Shown piece by piece: positions 43,528-54,304 of a stretch of DNA of 64,000 nt. Origin of the DNA: Zygnema cylindricum (Eukaryota > Streptophyta > Zygnematophyceae > Zygnematales > Zygnemataceae); contig JBBHKE010000044.1 in assembly GCA_037447655.1 (NCBI GenBank), positions 124,001 through 188,000 of the forward strand, in the 5' to 3' direction. Below the pieces are notes generated by a model. The model saw only the letters and a list, made by a program, of their open reading frames with translations. It did no database searches and was not told where the DNA came from. The position numbers and the translations under genes are program-made. Position 1 is the stretch's first letter. Each line of letters begins with the position of its first letter.

Positions 43528-44420
43528 CTCTAGGGAGCCCACATTCAATGAAACTGGGTTCATCTATTAGGAAGCCATGATGATGGGGGCTTTGTGCGAA
43601 AAACGATTTGGGGTATCATCAATGGACAAGTGAAACGTCCACCTTCTAGAACTCCAACAAGATTTGGAGGAGTAAGGTTTCTTGCAGCAGTGATTGCTTT
43701 AGCGGAGGAGGCAGATGATGGGGAAGGCAATGTGCCTGAAAAGGGGAAATGGAAGGAGACACCCCTCACTCCTATTGCCACGGCACCGGGAGCACCGGCT
43801 GTGAAGAGCGTGGAGAACGATACTCAAATGTGGGAATACGTAAACATGGCTGCGAAGAACTTCATTCTAAGGCACCTCACTCAAGCTTTAGCCACACCTC
43901 ACCTTCACATTTACAAGGCCGAGGAATTATGGGTGAGTTTGGAGGAGATCTATAGAGAAGGTACTATTCAAGAGCTCCAGTTGGCTGAGCAGAAGCTAGT
44001 GAGTTACATTTACAAAGGAGGAAATATGTTAGATTATTGTAATGAGCCGTCTTATTTGTATATGGAGATGGAAAGTGCCGGGTGGAAAGGTAAAATGAAG
44101 ATGAAATTTAACACTCTCATCATGATTTACCATACAAGTATGAGAACATAGTGTATCGAGTACATAAAATGACTGATAGTTCATGGAAGTGGAATACAGT
44201 GGTCTGAATGATACTTGTGCAAGAAAACACCATGGAGATTAGGAGAAGAGGAATGAGCATTCAAGCTTTAGCTGCAGGAGGGGACCGATGGGGGAAGGAT
44301 CTGAAGAAACCGTACAAAGAGGAAAGAGATCAATTTGGAGGACAAAGGCCCCAAATGGCCTTTGTCATATTTGCAAAAAGCTAGGACACTTTATCGCGAA
44401 TTTTTCAAGCTGTCGGAGTT
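43517..44420 (+). pseudogene. Copia F Gag
   Basis: MGPPSREPTFNETGFIY then a stop. The frame 43594-44151 reads WGIINGQVKRPPSRTPTRFG, VNMAAKNFILRHLTQALATP, EELWVSLEEIYREGTIQELQ and ends after a frameshift. Later text includes MILVQENTMEIRRRGMSIQA. The zinc knuckle is lost: CHICKKLGHFIANF-like residues remain near 44365-44405, with the last Cys changed. Confidence 0.85.
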
Positions 44421-45458
44421 GAGGCTCGTTTTTAGTGGAAGGGACTTGGGGTGGAGGAGAGGAGAAGGGAGTCTTTGAGGGAGGATGGGAAGTGCTGGCG
44501 AGTGCGGAGAAGGAGTCCCTCAAACAGTGTGCCCGAACACCGAAGTTCCACGGATTATCAAATCGTGCATATATGCGAACTCTCACGCCAAGAAAGATCC
44601 CTAATGTATTGACGTATATTGGATTTTAGAAGTGGCCAGTAATCTGAAAGTCTTAAAGTAAGACTTCATACTCCATTTCGCACTCACCCCGCAAAGCCCT
44701 CGTCTCTACATCCACGGAACAAAGAGTTTGATACCTTCACCGAAAGGGGTTCCGCCCGTATGGGGATGTTTTTTTCACGCATAAGGGTACCCAAGGAATG
44801 TTTAGAATGAACCTGAGTAATGAAAGAAGATTGCTTACCGGTGTCCGTTGATGACGGCATGCGATTGGGCCATGTGCATTTTGATAGGTTGAGGGAAATG
44901 AAAAGCTTGGGGTAGTAGAAGGCATTCACTTTGGGGATTGAAATGATGGATGTTTGTAGTGGGTGTGCTCAAAGTAAGGCTCACAGACTTCCTTTTCCCA
45001 AAACCGCCACATATAGGGGGGAAAAGGTACTAGATCTAGTCCACACAGATATATAGGGACCTGCAAGAGTAGCTTCAGTTGGAGGGAAGAGATTTATGTA
45101 AACAATAACCGATGATTGGTGTAGATACTCTACAATCTACTTCTAAAAAACAAAGTCTGAAAGACCAACTTACTTCAAAGAATATAAAGCCTGGAGTGAG
45201 AAGTTGCATGGAACCCCCATTAAGAGAAGAATGAGTGATAATGGGGGAGAATATACCTCTATCCAATTTGAGGAATACGTGAGAGATGAGGGAGTTCAAC
45301 ACCAGAAAAGTGTACCATATAACCCGGAACAAAATGGAGTAGCTGAAAGATTCAATCGAACACTAGAAGGTAGTGTAAGTGGTATGTTGGCTGACAAGAA
45401 AATAGGAAAGAGATTTTGGGCAGAAGCCATGAACTATGCCAACTACAATAAGAATTGA
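44421..45458 (+). pseudogene. Copia F protease and integrase remnants
   Basis: Protease is reduced to scattered text with a large loss around 44560-44720. The integrase HHCC region is broken (LGHVHFDRLREMK, CSGCAQSKAHRLPFP with one Cys changed to Ser). LVHTDI-stop-GPARV gives the first Asp, MSDNGGEYTSIQF the second, and PYNPEQNGVAERFNRTLEG the Glu. The last frame (45204-45458) is 84 codons. Confidence 0.82.
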
Positions 45459-46418
45459 GTCTTTACCTTAGCTGTAAAGGGAATGATACCTTATGAGAGA
45501 TGGGTTGGAAAGAAACTAGATATCTCACACCTTGAAGTATCTGTCTTGATACGGATAAGAAAAACTGGAAACTAGATGATAAGGGCAAACCTAGATACTT
45601 TGTAGGATATGCTGAGGATGTCAAGGGATATACAGTCTATGAGTTAGCAAAGCAAGATATTATTCTAGTCAAACACCTAGTTGTCATGGATGAAGGAAAG
45701 TCATTTGACCCCTTGAAATATACCAAAAAGATAAAAATCCGCTTTGGGTCTGAAAGCGAGGAGAGTCTTGTCTTTCCCAAAAAGGACATGAGTGAAAAAT
45801 GATTGCAGATTCAAGGTAGACTTAAGATGCAAGAGATCAACTAGACACCTCACATATTCCTATGGACTTCGAGGAGAGACAAAAGATGGAACTGAAACCG
45901 ACATCCTTGAATAGGGGAGCCGATGAGACAGTAAGGAGAAACCCAAGACTTCTTTCCATTCCAACTTCTAAGTTTGAGAGAGGGAGAAAGAGCAGCAAAA
46001 CGGTAGAAGAGAAACAGGCTGCTCATAAGGTAAATAAGTTATCTCAACCTGATGAGCCTCATTCATACTTGGAGGCAATGAATAGCCTAGAAAAAGACAG
46101 ATGGATTAGAGCCATAAATGATAAGATGGCTTCCATAATGGAAGCATATACCTAGGAAGTAGCGGATTGTCCTCCAGACAGAAAAATTATTGGTTGTTAA
46201 TAGGTATTTAAACTATAACTGAACCTAGAAATACCATTAAGAGATATAAGGCTCGATTGGTAGCGAAGGGGTTCACCCAAAAAGAGGGGATTCACTATGA
46301 GGAGACCTTTGCTCTAGTTGTTCAAGTCCCATCAATAAGGATTCTCATCATTCTAGCAGCAACGAAAGACATGGAAATACACCAGATGGACATTAAGACT
46401 GCTTTTCTTAATGGTAAG
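45459..46418 (+). pseudogene. Copia F integrase C-terminus, linker and RT start
   Basis: KPRYFVGYAEDVKGYTVYEL near 45590 is the integrase C-terminal motif. The linker frame 45862-46155 contains DRGADETVRR-like NRGADETVRRNPRLLSIPTS. RT text (VAKGFTQKEGIHYEETFALV, IHQMDIKTAFLNGK) ends abruptly at 46418. Confidence 0.82.
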
Positions 46419-46545
46419 TGTTGATTTGAGGCAGCTGGTGCCACTGAAGAAGATGAAGAAGCACCGGCAGTTGCCATGATAATCAATTGTGCAAAGAGGA
46501 AACTCTCACGAAATCCCACAAACAACCAACTTCACAATGAAGCCA
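46419..46545 (-). mobile_element. 127-bp LTR C fragment patched into the RT of Copia F
   Basis: Identical in order to the complement of 21014-21140 (end of solo LTR C) with few differences. It includes the coding start MATAGASSSSSVAPAASNQH on the minus strand. It begins at the exact LTR terminus TGTTGATTTG. It replaces about 110 bp of RT (from LEEEIF to LYGLKQ in Copia B), and the right join reuses GAAGCC as microhomology. Confidence 0.88.
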
Positions 46546-46863
46546 GCTCCTAGACAGTGGAATAAGAAACTAGATGAGTTTCTCACCAGTGTGGAATATA
46601 TCTCGATCAACTTTGACCATTGTATCTATATGTTTGAAGATGAGAATGGTGTCATTTTTATTGCAATCTATGTGGATGATCTGCTTGTGCTTTATAAGTA
46701 TTTGGAAAAGATCAATAGGCTAAAGAAAGATCTTAGAAGCAAATTTGATATAAAAGATTTAGGCAAGGCAAGTTATATTTTGGGGATCCAAATGGAGAAA
46801 GATAAGGGAAAAAGAATTATTAGACTCACTCAGAAAGAAGCAATAGGTAATAAATATGCTTGA
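46546..46863 (+). pseudogene. Copia F RT, C-terminal part
   Basis: APRQWNKKLDEFLTSVEYIS, IFIAIYVDDLLVLYKYLEKI (YVDD kept), DIKDLGKASYILGIQMEKDK and RIIRLTQKEAIGNK to a stop at 46863. It continues in another frame with MLEKFQMENANSCTIPMDLK. Confidence 0.88.
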
Positions 46864-47676
46864 GAAATTCCAGATGGAAAACGCTAACAGTTGTACCATT
46901 CCCATGGACTTGAAAAAAGTAAATGATGGAAGTATAGAAGGAGGAGAGATGATCTTAGATGATCAAATGAGTCCAGAGGAGAGAGAGTTTATGAAGTCTA
47001 TCCCTTATAGAAAGGTCGAAGGAACTTTGATCTATTTTATAAACTGTACCATGCCGAATAATGCAGTAGCAGTTGGAGTATTTAGTAGGAGTCTTCATGA
47101 TCCTAGAAAGAGAGACTGGGAGGCAGCCAAAAGAGTCATGAGATATATGGTGGGAACCAGAGTGCATTTGCGAAGGGAGCACACTAACATCACTACTTGG
47201 AGTGATGTCAATTATTGGGATGCACCTATGAGAAGATGCACTTCTGAGTATGTGATATATGTGGGGGAAGGTGCTTGTTATTGGAGAGTAAGCAACAAAA
47301 AGTGGTTGCTCATTCTACTATGAAGGCTGAGTACATGGCCTCTTGATGTGATGTGAAAGAGTTGATGTCGGTCAAGTCCTTGTTGCAAATACTAAGGAAT
47401 ATGAAGCAGGGAGTGCATGAAGTGTTTTGTGATAATCAAGCTGCCATTATAGTTGCAGCTAATCCAAAACATCATTTTAAGGCTAAGCATATGGAGATAA
47501 GATTGAGTTTTGTGAGAGAAATAGTTGAAAATAAGATTGTGAATCTTGTATATAGATCTGATGAGGAAATGGTGGCTGATATGATGACAAAACCGGTGCC
47601 TTCTCCCAAGTTAAAATATTGCAGAGAAAAGTGTGGACTAAAACTAAAGTTAAAGTCAGACTATAAAATAAAGGGA
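46856..47676 (+). pseudogene. Copia F RNase H
   Basis: LIYFINCTMPNNAVAVGVFS, ITTWSDVNYWDAPMRRCTSE, a frameshift near 47285, TMKAEYMAS (Glu block: MEAEYM changed to MKAEYM), VFCDNQAAIIVAANPKHHFK and VADMMTKPVPSPKLKYCREK. It ends near the 3' LTR. The Glu-to-Ala/Lys type changes add to the frame damage. Confidence 0.87.
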
Positions 47677-47677
47677 G

Positions 47678-48728
47678 TGTTGAAATTATTAGATTTATAA
47701 GGTATTTTCTAGGTCTTAATACATTTGTAAAAAAATGAAAAGTAAAGCGCAGGTAGCTTGCCTCCACCTCTTGCCTCTAGCCCCCATACTTGTTGTAGTC
47801 ATTGAAGGATAAAGAGGGTGGTGGAGCCATGGCTGCCTTAGCTCCATAGGTAGGACTTAAGAGTGACCTAAGTCACTCTCAACAAAAGGTTGAGTCCGGC
47901 ACAACTCGAACCTCCTACCGGTAGAGCGAGGCGTAGCCGTCAACTCTAACCGGTCTGTTGTAGAAGTTCGTTACATTACATGGGGTGCGATATTTATTTA
48001 AACATTGAATAGAACATTAATCCGATTATCGTAACTATGAATAAGAAACAAAGACACATATCAGATTTAGTGCATGCATCAAATCCGTTGCACGAAACAA
48101 ATGAATTAGACATTTATTTCGACGGCATAAATTAAAAATCGGTCTTCATCCAACGACGTAAATTAAAATCGATCTTCATCCGACGGCGCTAATCGTTGCC
48201 GAGGTCCCGGAATGGTCACTTTGGCGGTTTTCAAATGTGGCGTGACGTGGCTTGACCTAGCGATACGTGGCAGGATTTAATTGAGCAACAGGAATCTCGG
48301 AAGACATAAGGACAATTTAGACGACGACACACCTCCACTCAATGGCTATGTCCTACAGAGGCCGTACAGAAAGTACATCGGTCACTGTGTTTTTTCGGTA
48401 CTTTACAGTCTCTTGATTGGAGCGTACTCCAGTAGATAGGGGTTGTGAGAGGGAATTGGGACTTAGGGGATTTGGGTAGATAGCACCTCTCTCCCAGAGA
48501 GGTTGTATAAAAGTTAGCACCTTTGCTGCCTCATAACTAATCGTCTGGTTAGCTGTTTTCAGTGATTCTCTTTACTACAAACTCAAGGGAGTCCAAAATG
48601 CACAAGGGTGTAGTCATACTGTCAGTTTTCCCTATAGGGCAGCAGTGGTTGTGGCTTGAAGTGGGTTAGTTAAAAGCTATCTAGAGGATTCCTGAATTTT
48701 GTAGTCCAATGGAGGACACAAAATTGCA
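47678..48728 (+). repeat. 3' LTR of Copia F
   Basis: 1051 bp, from TGTTGAAATTATTAG to AAAATTGCA. Its last four bases TGCA are shared with the start of LTR G. Confidence 0.9.
47892..47965 (-). promoter_or_regulatory. tRNA-like A/B-box module, Copia F 3' LTR
   Basis: Minus strand: AGGTTCGAGTTGTGCC (B-box GGTTCGA then diverged), A-box side GGTTAGAGTTGACGGC, TTTT near 47885. It lies 214-287 bp from the LTR start. Confidence 0.45.
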
Positions 48729-49745
48729 GCTCATACAAAGCCTCTCGGATAACCCTGACCCCTTTGTGTTTCACCAAAAATAACTGCCACTCTTGCAGAC
48801 AAAAACTCTAACCACCTTCACCCTCGTGAAGGCAAGACTCCCTTGAGACGATAGTAAAAAGAATCTTTGAATTTTCTCCCCTGATTAGTAAGTTATGGTG
48901 GGTCAAAGTTGACCTTTTGTACAAAAGCTCTCTCACAAAGAGGGTCCTATCTACCATTTTTTTCTAAGTCCTATCTCTCTCTAAAACTCTATCTATTTAC
49001 GAACGGCACCAATCACAGTATTGTGTCGTACAAAAAGGTTTAGGTGTCGATGTACTTTTTGTACGGACATTGTACGACATTGCCAAAAAGTCGACAAATG
49101 TCATATCTAGACTCGTTCCTGTTATTCCCATAGATGTCGCAATCCAATGTGGTTGTGCCACGTGTTAGTCGATGTGGCGGTGACCAAAAACCGCCAAAAT
49201 CATATTCCACGATCTCGTCATCCTTCACGGTCGTATGATCAAAACCAGGTTTTAATCGTAGCCGTTTTAAATACTTGCTCGATATTTGTTTCGCTGTCGA
49301 AACAAAATGCATGGTATCCGTTTCGAAACCATACCGTACTCCGTACTTTACAAAATTGAATCTATGCATGACGTACAATAGTTGCCGTTAAATGAATTAG
49401 TTCACTTCTAATTATTTAAATATTTGTCAAACCCTATGAATCTCAGCACCGATCCTAGACTTGTAGGATAAAGCTAACTGCTACTGGCTAACTTGATGGA
49501 CGGCAGGTACCAGGATCAAATCTTGGGTCCGTCAAGTACCCTTTTAGTAAACCTACTAAAATTAATTGCCTGTCTCTCTCAGGACAGCACAGGCAAGCAT
49601 AGCTCTATCTCCCTGTTCAACCTTCAGTGACTGCGACAAGTGTGGGAGTTGAAGAGAAGAGTTAGAGGCAGACTGCTTTTGCTTCTTTTCTGCATTTTAT
49701 CTTTTACAAAACCTAGAAATTACTAAAAGAACCTTTAATTTCTAT
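48725..49745 (-). mobile_element. LTR G (E-like), tail-to-tail with Copia F
   Basis: Begins TGCAGCTCATAC and matches the two pieces of LTR E (19572-19970, 27351-27975). G-box CCACGTGTTA near 49157; TATA region near 48920. Its start is changed (TATAGAAATT for TGTAGAAATT at 49745). No target duplication recognised. Confidence 0.82.
49450..49535 (+). promoter_or_regulatory. tRNA-like A/B-box module antisense to LTR G
   Basis: GATCCTAGACTTGTAGGATA, CTTGATGGAC pairing with GTCCGTCAAG (one G-U), B-box-like GGATCAAATCT, then CTTTTAG near 49540. Confidence 0.5.
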
Positions 49746-50347
49746 ATTATCATCGTGCGTTTATCATAGATATTTTTTTTATTTTACAAATATACCAATT
49801 ATAGATGTTTAATGTGTGGCTAATGTCCTCGAAAGACAATATCCATACACTGGATGGTGTTGGGGATCCATATACTGGATGGTGTGGGCGATAGCTCCGC
49901 GGTCTTGCAAAACAAAAAATCCAACGGCCTAGCTTTACGCCCATACATTTTGAGAATCTTGAAAAGTATTCACTTAACATCTATTTCCCAAAACATAAAT
50001 AAAAATGAAATAAAAATTCTACAAAGGTAAAATTTGCCAACCATATGGTGATTTACAGCGTTTACCACGGCATCTTAGTAGCTTACTATGCAGGACAAAA
50101 ATGTTTCCAAGGAAAATTGCATAAAACTCCTGCGTTGTTGAACTATGAGCTAACATATAACTCCAACATGACAATATATAGACTCAAATCGGATGACCTT
50201 GCCACGGATAATCGAGTAAATTGTCATTCATCGCATTGCCACATAGTATCCTGAGAGAACATCGCTCTCCACACATTGTCTACGATGTCTGTCTATGGCA
50301 TCCGAGCATTGCTTAACCCTACATGCATTGTATAATGAAAGTATGCT
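49746..50347. other. No gene recognised
   Basis: Short frames only. A short direct repeat ATACTGGATGGTGT occurs twice near 49850-49885. Confidence 0.4.
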
Positions 50348-50520
50348 TGTTGAAAAAGGTATTTTCTAGATTTTTAATTATGTCAAGCTGTACTAGCTCT
50401 TCTTAAGTCCTCAGACTTGTCATAGTCACTGAAGACTTGAAATAGCCATGGCTGCCTTAGGCAAACAAGGAGACACACTAGGGGAGCAGGAGGAATAGAC
50501 CCTTGCAAAAGGTAGGCAGT

Positions 50521-50600
50521 CAGACCAAGATTTGATCCTAGGTCCTACAAGATGATTCTCGGACAAAGTAGTCGTCCGTCGTATCCATTAGGTCTTTGAT
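50521..50600 (-). promoter_or_regulatory. tRNA-Arg-like module antisense to LTR H
   Basis: Minus strand: GACCTAATGGATACGACGG, then GACTACTTTGTCC, B-box-like AGGATCAAATCT and TTTT near 50510. CCTAATGGATA is the same as the D-arm of plant tRNA-Arg as I recall it. A 5-bp anticodon-like stem GGACG..TGTCC encloses ACTACTT. Confidence 0.55.
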
Positions 50601-50995
50601 GAAGACTGGCACACATGAGGTATGATTTGTATTTAAAGATGTACTCATGGACGTAGTCCATTTAATAGATTACGTATCGGAACATACATTGAACCAGTTC
50701 AGACATACAAAATTAACGGGGATGCACGAAATGAAAAAAACAACATTTACTTAAATAGACGAAATTAAATGTCGGTTTCCGATCGGCGGGAACACATTAG
50801 AGCTGATGTACCGAAGTGAAATTTTGGCGTTTTATGGAGGAGACATCATCGGATGACATGTGGCAAGATATCAGTGGATAGTGGATGTTATCGGGAGAGG
50901 AACCATGGCTTCGGATCTGACAGGAGTCAGCGGGACGGCCATGCCGTACCATGGCTACAGAAGAAGTACAGCGGCATCTATACCTTCTTGTACTG

Positions 50996-51105
50996 TACAA
51001 TCTTTTTGATTGGTCCTTCTTGTACTGTATAATCATTTTGATTGGTTAGGTACAATCTTTTTGATTGGTCCTTCTTGTACTGTATAATCATTTTGATTGG
51101 TTAGG
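50996..51105 (+). repeat. Two 55-bp tandem units upstream of the LTR H TATA box
   Basis: Units start at 50996 and 51051 and differ little. Each holds two GATTGG (reverse CCAAT) motifs, giving four in 110 bp. A further GATTGGTCC-type motif is present singly in the other LTRs at the same place. Confidence 0.85.
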
Positions 51106-51191
51106 TACACCAGTAGTAGGGGTTTCAGAGAGGGATCTAATACTTAAGACTTAGCAAGTTTTTGAGACGTCTCTTTTTGAGAGTGCTTCTG

Positions 51192-51200
51192 TATAAATAG
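51192..51200 (+). promoter_or_regulatory. TATA box of LTR H
   Basis: TATAAATAG about 90 bases after the CCAAT-type repeats and about 230 bases before the LTR end, as expected for a U3/R boundary. Confidence 0.65.
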
Positions 51201-51430
51201 ACCATCTTTGGTCAGCTATAACTTATTGCTAAGGGGAGCAAATTCAGAGATTTATTTTGCAACTAACTCAAGGGAGTCGTGCCCTCACGGTGGTGAGGTT
51301 GGTCAGGATATTTGCAATATTGGGTGGCACTTATTCAGTTAGAAAGCCAAAAGGGCAAATATTATCCTAGAGGCTTTAGATAAAATGCATATTCTGTGGG
51401 CCAGTGGAGGCCACATAATTACAAAAGCGT

Positions 51431-51626
51431 GCATCGTTGTTAGTGTAAATTTCTTTTCCACTTCACACAAGTTCTTTCTATACGCATATCTCAAATTTTC
51501 AATTGGAGGTCGCCAATAGAAAAGTGAGAATATCAACTTTTAATCTCTACCGTCAAATCCAAAATCTCACATGTTTGTACGTAGATAAGATGTTTTAAGT
51601 GGTGAAAAAAATATAAACATTTAGGG
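51431..51626. mobile_element. MITE copy 1
   Basis: About 200 bp aligned with 57002-57210: GGAGGTCGCCAAT, AAAGTGAGAAT and ACCGTCAAATCC blocks match in order. The left end GCATCGTTGTTAGTG is the family TIR; the right end is worn. Confidence 0.65.
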
Positions 51627-52785
51627 CATGTTTGCATGTAGGCAAAACATATCTTGTTACTTTTTTTTTAGGGAAGATTCTCTATATAACTTTTCAGATT
51701 GGTTCGGTATTTGGCAACAAAATCGTTACTTTAAATTCTGACAAACATAAAGGCTGGTGTAATTTGTGACGGTTTTAAACGACTATAAAACTGAAGAGAA
51801 TTAATGACGTTTACAAAATAACGTTGTTGTGGACGTCTAGTTTCTTGTGACATTATAGAGGTCTAAGGTTTGTGACATTTTGAAGTCATGCTCACTTGTG
51901 TTGGCGTGAACATCACTAATTTTAAAACTTTCTACCATGGTTTCCCGATTTTGTTTTTTTGTCTTTTCTCACTCTATGTAACAGGATTCCCTGCCCCTCA
52001 AAAAATCCCATTAATACAATCACTCTCAATCACACATTGAATCCATTGGAAAAGTACACATTCTAATTTGAAATCACCCACATTAAGGATCAACTTTATT
52101 CAGAAGTTAGCTCTTTTGTCCGCATAACATATAGCTTGGTCTCTTGCCCTCTTGGCTCAACCCTTCCTTTCAAGTCTATTTCCTCCACACTCCTCTCTTA
52201 AGTAATTCCCACTCTTAACTACTGAAATACTAATAGTGATTGAGAGATTTTCAATGCAAATGACGATACTCCATTTTGGGATTATTTGCTCAGGACCAAC
52301 ATCAACCGCAAATTTCCACAAAATTTTCCAAAGGAAAAGATGCCTACTCTTCTTTTCGACTTCACTATTATCCATCTTTGCCTTTGACCAGCCATGCCAG
52401 ATTCAACGCTCCGTTGAACAGGTTTTCACCTGGGCCAATCATTGATCAACTGCGACTACGACTAACCAATGCAAAAGCGTGTGAAATCTTTGAATAACTA
52501 CGTAGCTTTTTCTAACCAATCAAACGCAACATTTCACTACGTAGCATTTACGTGCAAAAGTGTGCGCTAATTGAAACGCGACTTCACAAGTTCACACGTC
52601 ACAAATTTCACACTCGAAACTATTTAAGTAATTTACATAATATGACTTATGACGTTTTGTACTAAATTGTACGAAAGAAAAAATCACGCGTACCAAACTA
52701 CTTGTTAATTCATTTAGTACTATATAAACCGTACGCCTGAAATATCGCTACTAATTTGAATCTTAACACGCTACAACGATCACTA
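51627..52785. other. No gene recognised
   Basis: Contains TGTGACGGTTTTAAACGAC and several GACGT/GTGACATT motifs near 51760-51900 like those in subterminal regions of CACTA transposons, but no CACTA terminus was found. A TATATAAAC site occurs near 52722. Confidence 0.35.
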
Positions 52786-52802
52786 ACTAAAATGAACTCG
52801 CG

Positions 52803-53078
52803 AGGTGATTTCACTAGAAGTTTGAAGATGAGTTGGAGTGCCGCAAAAGTGGGTCGAAACGTGCAAGACGACAAAATGTAGCACATTTTAATTTGGAAAA
52901 TGGCGCAAGTTTGTCGTTGCGGGCTAAGTTTCTTAGGAAAACAATAAAAAACAACCCATTCTTTATCACGTGGGTACATGCCCATATATCGATAATGGAT
53001 TGTTCTTTTGTGTACATAGTGGAGACAACCATGAATTTTGACCTTTGTATTATGTCGTCTCAAGATTTGTTTTTTTAG
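52803..53078 (+). pseudogene. Unknown protein fragment, copy 1
   Basis: The frame reads FEDELECRKSGSKRARRQNV, AHFNLENGASLSLRAKFLRK and FFITWVHAHISIMD. A diverged copy at 53978-54190 keeps the order of residues (FEDDVYCRRCGSKNEKKQYV, HSNFDDD, RKRQKKPLLMHMGTYL). Residue matching across a DNA level that has diverged strongly suggests it was once coding. The family is not recognised; a mobile-element protein with a zinc-binding pair is one option. Confidence 0.4.
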
Positions 53079-53965
53079 CGACCTAGACTTTTTAATTTTT
53101 TTAGCACGAAGATTTTTTCCGAGAGTAAGGAGTACTATGATAATAATCCATAAATATTGGTTGTTAAAACTAGGATCGTTGCCCTCAAAAATTAAACCGA
53201 ATAGATATAACATGTACAGAGGATCTCTAAACCAAACAATCTCAAAATCTCACAACAAAGTACATCGACTAAATATGCTTTTCCTCTACAAAACTCTTAC
53301 TCTTACTCTCACTCTTTTTTCTGACTTACATCTTCTCACTCACTCACTCACTCACTTCAGAATATATTACCTCACGGTAAGACTACTCCTTAAATAAGAA
53401 AACAAGAGAAGACTTAGGGTTACATGTACTTGTAAATTAGCGAACTTATTTTGTATTTTAGCCCGGATCTACCGAACCCGGTTTTCAAGTGTCCCCATGT
53501 TTAAGAATGTAATCATAACTTACGTTTTTTACGATTGTATACGTCGTCAAAACTTGTGACGGTTGTCTACGTCTACAATCTATCTTGTCGTACATTATTT
53601 TTTGGAACTGTTTGTGACGCCGCATGTCGTACCGTGACATTGTAGACATATCGCCTTCAGACTGTGCCGTTTGACTTTTGAAAAAGATGTGCTTTGCCTT
53701 TGCGTCGCCTGTTATGTCGACGTGAAATGGCATCAGAATTTCGAGACCCCTGCAAAAAAAAAAATCCGTACTGGACGAAAACAGATAAGACCAAACAAAT
53801 TGCATACTTTTTTCGTCGTACTGAAAGCAAACGGACAAAACATAACAAATTGTGTACTTTTCCTTGTCCTTACAAATCGTGTGATTTTTTTTGAAAATAA
53901 CGCCACGTGCGAATATATGTTCCTATTTGTTTATCGAAAATACTTTGTTTTAAAACACATCGTCG

Positions 53966-54304
53966 ATGTGTTTAAAAAAAAAGTTTGAAGATGATGTTTA
54001 TTGTCGTCGCTGTGGGTCAAAAAACGAAAAAAAACAATATGTAGTACATTCAAATTTCGACGATGACACAAAATCTACTTCTCATTATTTCGATTTTTTG
54101 TACGGTTGGAACTTATGCGGTACTGCGCTAAGTTTTACAAGAAAACGACAAAAAAAACCCTTACTTATGCACATGGGGACATACCTTTACACTGCACGAC
54201 TTCACTACTTTCTCCTCACGTCATTGACTTCACTGAAACTCACTCACACTTACTCCACTCACACGTACTGGACACTTAGGCGTCGTAACAAAAGTGACGC
54301 CTAA
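53966..54304 (+). pseudogene. Unknown protein fragment, copy 2
   Basis: 112 codons including a CRRCGSKN zinc-ribbon-like pair. Related to copy 1 at 52803. A third possible relative is the text FEKDVLCLCVACYVDVKWH at 53676-53735, overlapping in another frame. The 3' part enters the left arm of the inverted repeat at 54170. Confidence 0.4.

Larger units (their letters stand above)
42399..48728 (+). mobile_element. Copia element F, decayed
   Basis: LTRs 42399-43512 and 47678-48728, TGTTGAAATTATTAG at the starts and ATTACA/ATTGCA at the ends. The flanks GGCAC and GCTCA do not match, so either the insertion was rearranged or the ends are altered. It is the same lineage as Copia B, but with far more frameshifts and stops, and an LTR C fragment lies in its RT. 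Confidence 0.9.
50348..51423 (+). mobile_element. Solo LTR H
   Basis: 1076 bp from TGTTGAAAAAGG to CATAATTACA, with the block layout of the Copia LTRs above (TATTTTCTAGA, GTAGTCACTGAAG-like, CATGGCTGCC, module, promoter). No internal region on either side. Flanks ATGCT and AAAGC do not match, so the insertion site is altered. Confidence 0.8.

Noticed and set aside
51755-51910. CACTA-type transposon
   Set aside because: Subterminal-like GACG motifs are present, but no CACTA ends, TIR pair or transposase was found.
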